Shown in pieces: positions 25,863 to 35,249 of a stretch of DNA of 64,000 nucleotides (positions within the stretch are counted from its first letter, which is position 1; every line of letters begins with the position of its first letter). Under the pieces are notes generated by a model, which saw only the letters and a program-made list of their open reading frames with translations, searched no databases and was not told the DNA's origin. The DNA comes from JBMDXK01 sp048594375 (GTDB taxonomy: Bacteria > Pseudomonadota > Alphaproteobacteria > Rhizobiales > Methylopilaceae), in NCBI GenBank assembly GCA_048594375.1, contig JBMDXK010000034.1, positions 62,001 to 126,000 on the forward strand, in the 5' to 3' direction. Position numbers and translations under genes: made by a program.

Positions 25863-25953
25863 TGAGGTTTTTATATTCTTTCAGTCTCTTTGGTGAAAAG
25901 ACTGTAAAAAAGAGCAACACGGATTATCGAATAATAACCAGGCGTTGAGCAGA

Positions 25954-27297
25954 TTAGCCTTCTTCAGACTGCTCCAGCAGCTCTTCTCTGGTCACTTTCT
26001 TTTCGCTTACATTTGCCAGCTCAACAATGTAATCCACGACTTTTTCTTCAAAAAGTGGCGCACGGATTTCCGCGAGTGCTTCCGGATTTTTGCGGTAATA
26101 TTCCCAAACCTGCTTTTCGCGGCCGGGGAACTGGCGCGCACGATCCATCAAAGCGCGTGCAACTTCATCATCAGAAACTGCAACTTTCGCCTGTTCGCCA
26201 ATTTCTGCAAGCAACAAACCAAGACGAACCCGACGCTCCGCAATGGTGCGGTATTCATTTTTCAGCTCGTCTTCGCTCTTTTTAGAATCGGATTCGGACA
26301 ACTGACCGTTGGTTTTTTCCTGCTCAACCTGATTCCAGATTGATTTAAATTCCTGCTCAACCAGCGATTCCGGCAGATCAAACTTGTTCTGCTTATCCAA
26401 CGCGTCCAGCAACAAACGTTTCAAGCGAATGCGGGAAACGTTTTTATGCTCCTGCTCAAGCTGTTCACGAACAACGTTTTTAACTTCATCAAGGGTTTCA
26501 AAGCCGAGATTTTTCGCAAATTCATCATCAACATTGAGCGCCTGAGGCGTTTCAATTTTTGTTACTTTAACTTTAAATTCGCCGGTTTTACCAGCCAGAT
26601 CCTGACGCAGGTAATTGGCAGGGAATGTCGCATTGATTGTGCGTTCTTCGCCCACTTTTACGCCAACGAGCTGTTCTTCAAAGCCTGGAATAAACGTGTT
26701 GGAGCCAATTTCAACAACAATAGCTTCGCCGGTGCCACCATCAAACACTTTGCCATCAATGGTGCCTTCGTAATCCAGCGTGACGCGGTCTTCATTGGCC
26801 GCAGCATCCGCTTTTTCTTCAAAGGTGCGGTTTTGCTTTGCAATGCGCTCGACTGTTTCTTGCACAGGAGCATCTTCAACATCGGCAACCAGACGTTCAA
26901 TGGCGATGGATTTTAGATCGCCCACTTCAATTTTTGGTAGAATTTCAACCGCAACTTCATAGTTGAGGTCTGCATTTCCGCTGAACAGATTGGCAATTTC
27001 TGCTTCTGTTTCCGGCAATTTAATTTCCGGCTGCATGGCAAAACGCACTTTGTATTCTTCCACGATATGGCGGTTTGCATCGTTAAGAACCTGCTCAACC
27101 ACTTCACCGAACACGGAACGACCATACAGCTTTTTCAAATGCGCTACAGGCACTTTACCCTGACGGAAACCATTGATCTTGACCTGACCTTTAATGTCAT
27201 CCAGACGTGCAAGAACACGGTTTTCAAGATCGGAAGCCGAAATGAGAACGTTATACTTGCGCTTCAAGCCTTCGGCTGAGGTTTCTGTTACCTGCAT
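25954..27297 (-). CDS. tig: Trigger factor
   Basis: A 447-residue ribosome-associated chaperone and peptidyl-prolyl isomerase. The N-terminal ribosome-binding signature is near residue 44 (GFRQGKVPVAHLKKLYG). The FKBP-type domain follows (NEDRVTLDYEGTIDGKVFDGG, then FIPGFEEQLVG), then a long helical C-terminal domain ending in REELLEQSEEG. GTG at 27303 is in frame, but ATG 27297 gives the usual start MQVTETSAEGLKRKY and has GAAAGA upstream. It is the first gene of the tig-clpP-clpX-lon-hup block. Confidence 0.96.
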   Translation of the reverse strand: MQVTETSAEGLKRKYNVLISASDLENRVLARLDDIKGQVKINGFRQGKVPVAHLKKLYGRSVFGEVVEQVLNDANRHIVEEYKVRFAMQPEIKLPETEAEIANLFSGNADLNYEVAVEILPKIEVGDLKSIAIERLVADVEDAPVQETVERIAKQNRTFEEKADAAANEDRVTLDYEGTIDGKVFDGGTGEAIVVEIGSNTFIPGFEEQLVGVKVGEERTINATFPANYLRQDLAGKTGEFKVKVTKIETPQALNVDDEFAKNLGFETLDEVKNVVREQLEQEHKNVSRIRLKRLLLDALDKQNKFDLPESLVEQEFKSIWNQVEQEKTNGQLSESDSKKSEDELKNEYRTIAERRVRLGLLLAEIGEQAKVAVSDDEVARALMDRARQFPGREKQVWEYYRKNPEALAEIRAPLFEEKVVDYIVELANVSEKKVTREELLEQSEEG

Positions 27298-27394
27298 ATC
27301 CACTATCTTTCAGATTGTGCTTCCCGTTTACCGGTGACCGGGATGCAAAAATAAAATGCCAGCCCGCGCGGCAACGCTTGGAATGAGGTTTTCC

Positions 27395-27479
27395 TGGTGC
27401 GGGTGGAGGGACTTGAACCCCCACGGCTTGCGCCACAGGAACCTAAATCCTGCGTGTCTACCAATTCCACCACACCCGC
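27395..27479 (-). tRNA. tRNA-Leu (UAG anticodon)
   Basis: An 85-base cloverleaf with encoded CCA and the long variable arm of class II tRNAs. Acceptor GCGGGTG pairs with CACCCGC; D arm TGGTGGAATTGGTAGACACG; anticodon stem CAGGA/TCCTG around TTTAGGT (anticodon TAG); T arm GGGTTCAAGTCCC. It lies just upstream of tig on the same strand. Confidence 0.95.
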
Positions 27480-27693
27480 ACAGAAATCTTCCTCATGCGC
27501 TTTCAACGCCGGGATTTGCAGCTTCTATAGCATGTCTTTTGCTCTACGCATCAAAAAAATGACTCTGAAAGTGTAAATAATTCCATTCTGGCGAGGATTT
27601 CCACGTCTAATTTTCAACAAAGAGCGCTGCGCTGATTTTACGCGCACAAAAAGAAGCGTATAATGCTTTTTTAAAAAGAGCGATGAAGAAACC

Positions 27694-28925
27694 ATGACTT
27701 TTAAAATAAACCGGCGCTCTTTTTTGCAAGCAGCCTGTGCCACGCTTGTTGCACCGCGCGTGAGTTTTGCACAATCTGCCATTGATAATATTCGCCTTGT
27801 TGCAGAGCCACGGAGTTTTCTTGACCGAACCAAAATACGCATCCGCGGATTCAATTTTGCTTCTCCCGAATCCTTTCCGGTTCTAAGGCTGAAACAAGGT
27901 ATCACGGCACAGCTGCATATAAGCAATACACTGGATTTTGGCTTCACAGTGCAGTTTTTTGGCGTGCGTTCTTTGCAAAGCACTTCCGCTGTTTTCATTC
28001 CCGCAGAATCATCCGCGGTTTTGCACATTACCCCTCCCGATTGCGGCACCTTTCTCTACCGGGCGCGCGATAGCAAAGGGTTTTTCATCCCCGGTTTTTG
28101 CGGATTTGTCATCGTTGAAGAAACAACACAGCCTGACGTTTTAATCGGAATAAACCATGCGCCTCTTGCTTTTTTGCCGCTGCCCCGTTTCGCCATGCCA
28201 CAGGAAAATGCAACCAGCATCCTGCAACGCTCTACGGTGGTGCAGAGCTTGACCGCCGAATCCCCCGGCCATGTTTTCCGCTTGCGGTTTGCAAATTTCA
28301 GTCTTGATCGCGTGGCCGCCATTCAGATCAAAGGGGCAGCGTCTCTCGCAATAATTGCCATGGATGGCCAGCCCTGCCCCACTTTTCCACCCTTCGAAAA
28401 CCGGCTTGCCCTCACGCCGCACGGCAGGATTGATGCGCTGGTGCAACAAGACCACCGCCCCATTGAAATTCTGGATGAACATGCACCCGATACGCCGGTC
28501 ATGCTTTTGCCCGCACTGCCTGGAAAAAAATACATCAGGACTTCTCGCAGCCGGAACGCAACCCTCTGCTCCCTGGCCCGATTCCTTTAGAAAAAGCGGT
28601 TCGCGCCACATGGGAAATGGACAGCACACACCCTGCCCCGCTTTTCAAGGCACGCAGCGGCGAAAGCGTGGCGCTCAAGCTTCATAACCCGACACCGCAC
28701 CCGTTCGCCTTCCATCTGGAAGCCCACAGCGCCCGGCTGCTGGACACACTGGATGATGGATGGAAACCCTGGTGGCATGATAGCCTCTACATTCCGCCGC
28801 GCGATACGGTGCGGATTGTGTTTCGCGCAGAAAAAGCCGGTGAATACAGATTAGAGGCGCAACAAATGGACGGGGAAGCACTCCAAACGCCCCAACATCA
28901 GACTTTTGTTGTAAAACCTCACTAA
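27694..28925 (+). pseudogene. Tat-exported multicopper-oxidase-like protein (FtsP/SufI type), frame interrupted at an A7 run
   Basis: The first frame (27694-28590) starts with a twin-arginine signal, NRRSFLQAACATLVAPRVSFAQ shortened here to RRSFLQ, and carries cupredoxin-like domains. The second frame (28530-28925) continues the protein with HPFAFHLEAHSARLLD and WWHDSLYIPPRDTVRIVF. They join by a -1 shift within seven A at 28524-28530, giving about 410 residues. Copper ligands of true multicopper oxidases are missing: HWHG becomes QFFG, YHSH becomes YRAR, and the C-terminal HCH is absent, as in the copper-less FtsP/SufI group linked to cell division. It could be a pseudogene by one-base deletion, a sequencing error in a homopolymer, or frameshift expression: the run is an in-frame A AAA AAA slippery heptamer. 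Confidence 0.7.
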
Positions 28926-28926
28926 A

Positions 28927-28965
28927 AAAGCGGAAGCATGACAAAAAACATCACGCATCCGCTTT
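28927..28965 (-). terminator. Terminator between converging genes, strong for tpiA
   Basis: AAAGCGGAAGCATGA pairs imperfectly with TCACGCATCCGCTTT. On the minus strand the stem is followed by TTTTTTAG, so it fits as the tpiA terminator; it also lies right after the cupredoxin gene stop. Confidence 0.7.
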
Positions 28966-28994
28966 GAGATTCTGCGGTATAACGATAAATTATT

Positions 28995-29753
28995 CTAAAG
29001 ATATGCCGAAGCAATACCGAGAAAATCTTCCGCTTTCAGACTTGCGCCGCCCACCAGAGCGCCGTTGACATTTTCAATCCCCAGCAATTCTTTCGCATTA
29101 GAAGGCTTGACTGAACCTCCGTAGAGAATGCGCACTGTATGGCCTTCCTCACCATAACGCTCCAGCAGCAAGGCGCGGATGCAAGCGTGCATTTCCGCAA
29201 CATCGCCCACTGTTGGCACCAGACCCGTACCGATGGCCCAGACAGGCTCATAAGCAATGATGGCATGGGATGCAGGGAAATGCTCCGGCAAAGAAGCGCG
29301 CACCTGCTCGCTCACAACAGCAAGCGCCTTGCCGGCATCGCGCTGTTCACGGGTTTCACCCACACAAATAATTGCAGTCAAACCCGCTTGCTGCGCAGCA
29401 AGCGCTTTGTTAGCAACAAGAGCAGATGTTTCCGCATGATCGGTGCGGCGTTCGGAGTGACCAACAATCACGGCGTTTGCGCCACAGTCCGCCAGCATGG
29501 CCGCAGCAACATCCCCTGTATGCGCTCCGGAACTATTTGCGTGGCAGTCTTGTCCACCAATGGCAAACACATTTTTAGCCCTTTCTGCGGCCAGAGCAAC
29601 CAGCGTGGCAGGCGGACACACCATCATATCAACACGGTTTTTCAACGGATCTGTATAACCGTGAAGGATCGAATCAACTTCAACCAGCGATGCTTTTATG
29701 CCGTTCATCTTCCAGTTGCCTGCAACCAACGGACGGGGGGGAGAAACGGCCAT
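28995..29753 (-). CDS. tpiA: Triosephosphate isomerase
   Basis: A 252-residue TIM-barrel enzyme interconverting dihydroxyacetone phosphate and glyceraldehyde 3-phosphate. Seen: VAGNWKMNG (catalytic Lys, residues 9-17), VIVGHSERR (catalytic His), AYEPVWAIGTG (catalytic Glu) and the phosphate loops ILYGGSV and NGALVGGASL. The frame extends to 29864, but ATG 29753 gives the normal N-terminus. Divergent from ppiD. Confidence 0.96.
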   Translation of the reverse strand: MAVSPPRPLVAGNWKMNGIKASLVEVDSILHGYTDPLKNRVDMMVCPPATLVALAAERAKNVFAIGGQDCHANSSGAHTGDVAAAMLADCGANAVIVGHSERRTDHAETSALVANKALAAQQAGLTAIICVGETREQRDAGKALAVVSEQVRASLPEHFPASHAIIAYEPVWAIGTGLVPTVGDVAEMHACIRALLLERYGEEGHTVRILYGGSVKPSNAKELLGIENVNGALVGGASLKAEDFLGIASAYL

Positions 29754-30089
29754 ACTATACCTCGACTGTGCAAAACCTGTGCTTTGCTCACTAAATCTGA
29801 AAACTGCCGGCTCTTTAAAACCGGACTTTAAACCTTTGCAATATGCAAAAATATTTACAGACACAAAGCGTTTTTTGAAAGATATGTATGCTGTAGCAAA
29901 TCACAGCCGCAGGGAAAAGCGTTTTTTGCAGTCAAGGTTGCGATTGCAGTTAGCGGCTAACCCTTCTATTATCCGCACGCGTCTTTAGGAATCAGTCAAT
30001 TTCAGAACGCAGCGTTCACTGCACAATGGTGATCCGTTTTTGCACGCGCCTCCTTTATAAAGTCGAAACATCAGGGTTATCACACCGTT
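29754..30089. other. Divergent promoter region tpiA / ppiD
   Basis: 336 bases with no credible gene, between tpiA (minus) and ppiD (plus). It should hold both promoters. No riboswitch or strong stem-loop recognised. Confidence 0.5.
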
Positions 30090-31976
30090 ATGAATAATCT
30101 TCGCAAAAGCGCCTCAGGATGGACAGTTCGAATCCTTATGGGTCTGCTTGTCATCAGCTTCGCCGCCACCGGCATGAGCGGATTTTTTACAGGACCTTCT
30201 GCGAATACTCTCGTAACCGTGGGTAAAACAGTGATTACCCCCGAAGAATTTCGCAGCGCGTTCACCAGCGCCATCCAGCAGGAAAGCCAAAAACGTAACC
30301 AGCAGATCTCGTTGGCACAAGCACGCCAGCTCGGTCTGGATCAACAAACCCTGTCACAGTTGATGACAGAAGCTGTGCTGACAGAATCAGCCCGCCGCAT
30401 GGGGCTTGAAGTAACGGACGAAACCGTTGCACAGAATATTCTTGGCATTGCCTCCTTTAAAGACAGCAACGGCCAGTTCAGCCGTGATCGGTTTAACCGC
30501 TTTTTGCAAAGCGCAAACCTGACAGAACAACAGGTTATCGAGCAGCAGCGTGATTTCCTTTTACGGCAGCAGCTTGTGCAAGCCATCGTGTTTGAAAAAC
30601 CTGCCCCCCAACCTTTGATTGAGGCTGTGTTTGCATTCCAGAACGAAAGCCGCTCGGTGCGCTTTGTAAAAATTACCGATGCCATGCTCGGTGAAATACA
30701 GGCTCCAGAAGATGCCGTTCTCGAAGAATTTTTCAATTCCCGTAAAACACAATTTGTATTGCCTCAATTGCGCAGCTTTGTAGCATTGCACCTTGACCGT
30801 GAAACCTTGCAAAAAGGAATTTCTCTTTCTGAAGAAGAATTGCGCGCGGCTTATGATACTGCGATTGCAGGCTATACCACGCCGGAAAAACGTTTTGTTG
30901 AGCGTATCCCTTTCAAAAATCTTGAGGATGCCAAGGCCGCAGCACAGGCGCTTGAAGATGGCAAAACTTTTGATGCACTGGCGGAAGAGCGCGGTGTTTC
31001 AAAAAATGACCTGTCACTAGGGCTGGTGACGCAAAACGGCATTGTTGACGCAAAACTTGGCGCTGCCGCTTTTTCCTTGCCGTTAAACGGTGTGAGTGGC
31101 GCGGTTGAAGGGCAATTCGCTGCTGCAATCATTCGCGTGACCGCCATTGAACCGGAAACAAGCCGCTCCTTTGAGGATGTCAAAGAAGAACTGCGCCAGC
31201 AATTACTTTCTCAACGCATCAGTGGCCGCCTTTCACAGCTTTATGCCGAGATTGACAAACAACGCGCGGCCGGTGCAACGCTGAAAGAAATTACCGAATC
31301 CCTTGATCTGCCTCTGTTGACATTCACCAAAGTTGCAGAAAACGGCACCAATCAGGAAGGGCAAGCCGTGGCTGGCATCCCGGATCCGGAACGTGTGATG
31401 CCCGCTGTGTTTGACTCCGACGTGGATGTTGAAAATGACGCCATCCAGATTGCCGCAAACGATTATTTCTGGTTTGAAGTAACCGCCGTTGAAGAAACAC
31501 GGGAGCGCACCTTTGCGGAAGCGAAATCCCGCGCGACAACCGCATGGATGGAACAGGAAAAGAACAAGCGTCTTGATGAAAAAACCGCTGATACTGTTAA
31601 AAAACTGCGGGAAGGCGCTGCTTTCAGCAATGCACTGGCGCCGCTCACTGCTGAACCCACCCTTATTGAGAACATCACACGGGTAACCGGCAATGCCGAT
31701 CTTGGAAATGCCGCTGTCAGCGCGCTGTTTGCCACGCCGGTTGAAGGGTTTGCTTCGGCGCAGGGATCACAACCGTTCGAGAAAATTATTTTTCAGGTAA
31801 CCGCACGCACTGTACCGGCATTCAATGCAGAAGCATTAGGCCCTCTTGCGCAACAGCTTGCACAGTCGTATGAGTCCGATGTGCTGGATCTTTATCTTGA
31901 ACAGCAACGCCTTCTTCTTAACCCGCAGATCAATCCGCAAGTACTCGTCCCGTTGCTGGGTACTGAACTCCGTTAA
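30090..31976 (+). CDS. ppiD: Periplasmic folding chaperone/peptidyl-prolyl isomerase PpiD (SurA N-terminal domain protein)
   Basis: A 628-residue inner-membrane-anchored protein. A single membrane segment near residues 13-30 (RILMGLLVISFAATGMSGFF) follows a basic start, leaving the bulk in the periplasm. Then comes a SurA-like helical domain (SRDRFNRFLQSANLTEQQ) and a parvulin-type domain in the region about 265-360 (KRFVERIPFKNLEDAKAAAQ, FDALAEERGVS). The catalytic parvulin residues are not well preserved, as usual in PpiD. It helps outer-membrane and secreted proteins fold after Sec export. It runs directly into trpE (stop 31976), an adjacency common in alphaproteobacteria. Confidence 0.88.
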   Translation: MNNLRKSASGWTVRILMGLLVISFAATGMSGFFTGPSANTLVTVGKTVITPEEFRSAFTSAIQQESQKRNQQISLAQARQLGLDQQTLSQLMTEAVLTESARRMGLEVTDETVAQNILGIASFKDSNGQFSRDRFNRFLQSANLTEQQVIEQQRDFLLRQQLVQAIVFEKPAPQPLIEAVFAFQNESRSVRFVKITDAMLGEIQAPEDAVLEEFFNSRKTQFVLPQLRSFVALHLDRETLQKGISLSEEELRAAYDTAIAGYTTPEKRFVERIPFKNLEDAKAAAQALEDGKTFDALAEERGVSKNDLSLGLVTQNGIVDAKLGAAAFSLPLNGVSGAVEGQFAAAIIRVTAIEPETSRSFEDVKEELRQQLLSQRISGRLSQLYAEIDKQRAAGATLKEITESLDLPLLTFTKVAENGTNQEGQAVAGIPDPERVMPAVFDSDVDVENDAIQIAANDYFWFEVTAVEETRERTFAEAKSRATTAWMEQEKNKRLDEKTADTVKKLREGAAFSNALAPLTAEPTLIENITRVTGNADLGNAAVSALFATPVEGFASAQGSQPFEKIIFQVTARTVPAFNAEALGPLAQQLAQSYESDVLDLYLEQQRLLLNPQINPQVLVPLLGTELR

Positions 31977-31985
31977 GTGGTTTTT

Positions 31986-33503
31986 ATGCCTTTTTTTCCA
32001 GAACCCGCCCTGTTTGATGAAACATACGCTTCCGGCAAGGCGCAAGTGGTGTGGACAACTCTGGTTGCGGATATGGAAACGCCGGTTTCCGCATTTTTGA
32101 AACTCACTCGCGGCGAGCCAAACGCCTTTTTACTTGAGTCCGTGGAAGGTGGCGCAACCCGTGGACGCTATTCCATTATTGGCTGTATGCCGGATGCGCT
32201 CTGGAAATGCGAACATGGCATTGCTGCGGTGAATTATGCACCACAGCATCAACCTGATCGGTTTGAGCCTTGCGCGGAACCTGCGCTGGATGCACTCAAA
32301 GCATTTCTCAAGCAATCGGAAATTGCTCTTCCCGATAACCTGCCCCCCATGGCAGCCGGAGTCTTTGGCTATATTGGCTATGATATGGTGCGTTTGATGG
32401 AGCAGCTTCCGCCGCCGAATGCTGACGTTCTTGGCGTGCCGGACTCCATTCTTCTGCGGCCACAAGTCATGATGATTTTTGACAATGTGCGCGATGAAAT
32501 CACGCTGGTCACCCCCGTACGTCCTGATGCCAGCCTCAACGCTCACACAGCATATACGCGGGCGCTTGACCGCCTTAATCTGGCATTGGAACGGCTGGAA
32601 ACGGCCTATAATGCGCCCCACCCTGTTGCTTTGCCAGAAACACTTCCAGAGCCGGTTTCCAACACCACGCCCGAAGAATACCAGACACGGGTGCGCAAAG
32701 CACAGGAATACATCAAGGCCGGAGATATTTTTCAGGTCGTGCTTGGCCAACGCTTTCAAGTGCCGTTCACCCTGCCACCCTTTGCGCTTTACCGCGCTCT
32801 GCGGCGGGTAAATCCCGCGCCGTTTCTGGTGTATCTGGATTGTGGCGGATTCCAGATTGTGTGTTCAAGCCCGGAAATTCTGGTGCGCGTACGCGATGGC
32901 GTTGTCACCATCCGCCCGATTGCCGGCACCCGTCCGCGCGGTGCAACGCCACACGATGATGCGGCACTGGAAAAAGAATTGCTGGACGATCCCAAAGAAC
33001 GTTCCGAACATTTGATGCTGCTTGATCTTGGCCGCAATGATGTGGGAAGGGTTGCACACATTGGCAGCGTCAATGTTACCGGACAGTTCTTCATCGAACG
33101 CTACAGCCATGTAATGCATATTGTTTCCAATGTGGAAGGCAAACTTGATGCCAACCGCTTCGATGCGCTGGACGCACTGGCTGCGGGCTTTCCCGCTGGC
33201 ACCGTTTCAGGAGCACCCAAGGTGCGCGCGATGGAAATTATTGATGAGCTTGAGCATGAAAAACGCGGCATCTATGCGGGGTGTGTCGGCTATTTTGGCG
33301 CCGATGGCGCAATGGATACCTGCATTGCCTTGCGCACAGCCGTGATTAAAGATCAAACCATGTATGTACAGGCTGGCGCTGGCATTGTTGCTGACTCTGT
33401 GCCTTTGAGCGAACATATGGAATGCGTCAATAAAGCAAAAGCCTTATTCCGTGCTGCCGATGAAGCTGTGCGGTTTGTATCTTTGGCGCAAAAGGGACAA
33501 TAA
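31986..33503 (+). CDS. trpE: Anthranilate synthase component I
   Basis: A 505-residue chorismate-using enzyme that makes anthranilate with TrpG ammonia. The feedback site element LLES lies in FLLESVEGGATRGRYSIIG; the catalytic part has IAGTRPRGATP, RSEHLMLLDLGRNDVGRVA and FPAGTVSGAPKVRAMEII. It is a separate component, not fused to the glutaminase as in Rhizobiaceae trpE(G). GTG at 31977 is in frame immediately after ppiD; I prefer ATG 31986. trpG begins two bases after the stop. Confidence 0.95.
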   Translation: MPFFPEPALFDETYASGKAQVVWTTLVADMETPVSAFLKLTRGEPNAFLLESVEGGATRGRYSIIGCMPDALWKCEHGIAAVNYAPQHQPDRFEPCAEPALDALKAFLKQSEIALPDNLPPMAAGVFGYIGYDMVRLMEQLPPPNADVLGVPDSILLRPQVMMIFDNVRDEITLVTPVRPDASLNAHTAYTRALDRLNLALERLETAYNAPHPVALPETLPEPVSNTTPEEYQTRVRKAQEYIKAGDIFQVVLGQRFQVPFTLPPFALYRALRRVNPAPFLVYLDCGGFQIVCSSPEILVRVRDGVVTIRPIAGTRPRGATPHDDAALEKELLDDPKERSEHLMLLDLGRNDVGRVAHIGSVNVTGQFFIERYSHVMHIVSNVEGKLDANRFDALDALAAGFPAGTVSGAPKVRAMEIIDELEHEKRGIYAGCVGYFGADGAMDTCIALRTAVIKDQTMYVQAGAGIVADSVPLSEHMECVNKAKALFRAADEAVRFVSLAQKGQ

Positions 33504-33505
33504 GC

Positions 33506-34105
33506 ATGACCCGCATTCTGCTGATTGATAACTATGACAGCTTCACCTTCAACGTGTATCACGCCTTGGGTGTGCATGGTGTGCAGGTTGATGTGGTACG
33601 CAATGACAAGATAACAGTTGAGGAAATTGAAGCGCAGCACTACGACGCGCTTGTTATTTCTCCAGGCCCCTGCACGCCGAAAGAAGCAGGCATTTCCTGC
33701 GCGGTGATGCGTACCCTGGGTGCAAAAATGCCCATCCTTGGTATTTGCCTTGGAATGCAGGCCATGGGCGAAGTGTTTGGCGGAAAAGTGGTGCGCGCCC
33801 CTTACCCGATGCACGGCAAGGTCAGTGAAGTTACGCACAAAGGTGCAAGCGTTTTCAGAGGCTTAAACGCGCCCCTGCATGTAACGCGCTACCATTCCTT
33901 AATTGTTGAGCGGGATAGCCTCCCCTCTGATCTGATAATTACCGCCGAAAGCCTTGATGGGTTAATCATGGGCTTGCAACACCACCATTGGCCTGTGCAT
34001 GGGGTGCAATTCCACCCCGAAAGCATTGCGTCAGAAGCCGGCGGTCTGATGTTCAAGAATTTTCTGAATATCGCGCAGGAGTGGCAAACGTCTGCCCGTG
34101 TCTAG
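33506..34105 (+). CDS. trpG: Anthranilate synthase component II (glutamine amidotransferase)
   Basis: A 199-residue class I glutaminase supplying ammonia to TrpE. DNYDSFTFNVYHALG is the N-terminal signature; nucleophile Cys in GICLGMQAMGE (about 83) and catalytic His-Glu in GVQFHPESIASE. In some bacteria the same protein serves as PabA in folate synthesis; no second copy is seen here. Follows trpE by two bases. Confidence 0.95.
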   Translation: MTRILLIDNYDSFTFNVYHALGVHGVQVDVVRNDKITVEEIEAQHYDALVISPGPCTPKEAGISCAVMRTLGAKMPILGICLGMQAMGEVFGGKVVRAPYPMHGKVSEVTHKGASVFRGLNAPLHVTRYHSLIVERDSLPSDLIITAESLDGLIMGLQHHHWPVHGVQFHPESIASEAGGLMFKNFLNIAQEWQTSARV

Positions 34106-34232
34106 AATTTTCCTGAAACGAGCCTGTCAGCCACCGTCATGGATGCAATGGCTACACCGTAAAAGAATGTTTTAATGCATAATTTTCAAACAATGTTGTC
34201 TGCCGGAATTGTGCTTTGTGCTGGAAATACCA

Positions 34233-35246
34233 ATGGCTGATTTGAAAACCGCCCTCTCTAAAATTGCCGCAGGCAGCGCTTTAAGCCAACAGGAATCCTA
34301 TCATGCCTTTGATGTGATTATGTCTGGCAATGCTTCACCTGCCCAGCTGGGCGCCTTGCTCATGGGGCTGCGGGTACGCGGCGAAACCGTTGAGGAAATC
34401 ACCGGCGCCGTACAGGTCATGCGCGCAAAAATGCTGAAGGTGCAAGCACCGGATCATGCCATTGATATTGTCGGCACTGGCGGCGATGGTTCCGGCTCTT
34501 ACAATGTTTCAACCTGCGCTGCTTTTGTTGTGGCAGGATGTGGCATTCCGGTTGCAAAACATGGCAACAGAGCCGTTTCGTCGCGCTCCGGCTCGGCGGA
34601 TGTGCTAACAGCATTAGGGGTGAATGTGGATGTTGGCGCGGATGTTATCAGCCGCTGTATCACTGAAGCAGGCGTTGGCTTTATGTTTGCACCCGTTCAT
34701 CACACGGCAATGCGGCATATCGGGCCAATCCGACAAGAACTCGGTATGCGCACCGTGTTTAATCTCATCGGGCCTTTATCCAATCCTGCGGGTGTTAAAA
34801 AACAGGTGCTGGGTGTTTATGCCCGGCAATGGGTGGAGCCCTTGGCCCACGCCCTGCGCGCGCTTGGAACAACCAACGCATGGGTGGTGCATGGTTCCGA
34901 TGGGCTGGATGAAATAACCACAACAGGCTCGACCTGTGTTGCCGAATTGAAAAACGGCGCGGTGCGTCTGTTTGATTTAACGCCGGAAGAAGCCGGATTA
35001 TCTCGCGCTAAGCCCGAAGATCTGATTGGAGGCGACAGTACCGAAAATGCCAAAGCGCTGCAGCATGTTCTGGAAGGTCAGCCTTCCGCCTATCGGGATA
35101 TTGTGGTGCTGAATGCAGCGGCGGCCTTGCTGGTAAGCGGGGTTGTACAGAGCCTGCAAGATGGTGTATTACACGCACAGAAAGCTTTGGATAATGGTGC
35201 GGCGCTCCAAAAGCTGAATGATCTTGTTCGCATTTCAAATCAATAA
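34233..35246 (+). CDS. trpD: Anthranilate phosphoribosyltransferase
   Basis: A 337-residue enzyme transferring phosphoribose from PRPP to anthranilate. PRPP and metal motifs: VGTGGDGSGSYNVST (about 80) and KHGNRAVSSRSGSADVL (about 110). The anthranilate side includes HHTAMRHIGPIRQELGMRT. The frame is open to 34209; ATG 34233 gives the usual start MADLKTALSKIAAG and has GGAA upstream. 127 bases separate it from trpG. Confidence 0.95.
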   Translation: MADLKTALSKIAAGSALSQQESYHAFDVIMSGNASPAQLGALLMGLRVRGETVEEITGAVQVMRAKMLKVQAPDHAIDIVGTGGDGSGSYNVSTCAAFVVAGCGIPVAKHGNRAVSSRSGSADVLTALGVNVDVGADVISRCITEAGVGFMFAPVHHTAMRHIGPIRQELGMRTVFNLIGPLSNPAGVKKQVLGVYARQWVEPLAHALRALGTTNAWVVHGSDGLDEITTTGSTCVAELKNGAVRLFDLTPEEAGLSRAKPEDLIGGDSTENAKALQHVLEGQPSAYRDIVVLNAAAALLVSGVVQSLQDGVLHAQKALDNGAALQKLNDLVRISNQ

Positions 35247-35249
35247 GTT

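Larger units (their letters stand above)
25365..25953. other. Long gap between clpP and tig
   Basis: About 590 bases. Contents seen: presumed clpP promoter on the right of the clpP start, repeat C copy 2 at 25529-25573, a pair of coupled micro-ORFs at 25739-25830 behind a strong AAGGAG, and a GC-rich hairpin at 25833-25862 that ends tig on the minus strand. Confidence 0.6.

Noticed and set aside
29139..29831. 230-codon plus-strand frame opposite tpiA
   Set aside because: Antisense to the complete tpiA with all catalytic motifs; shadow frame.
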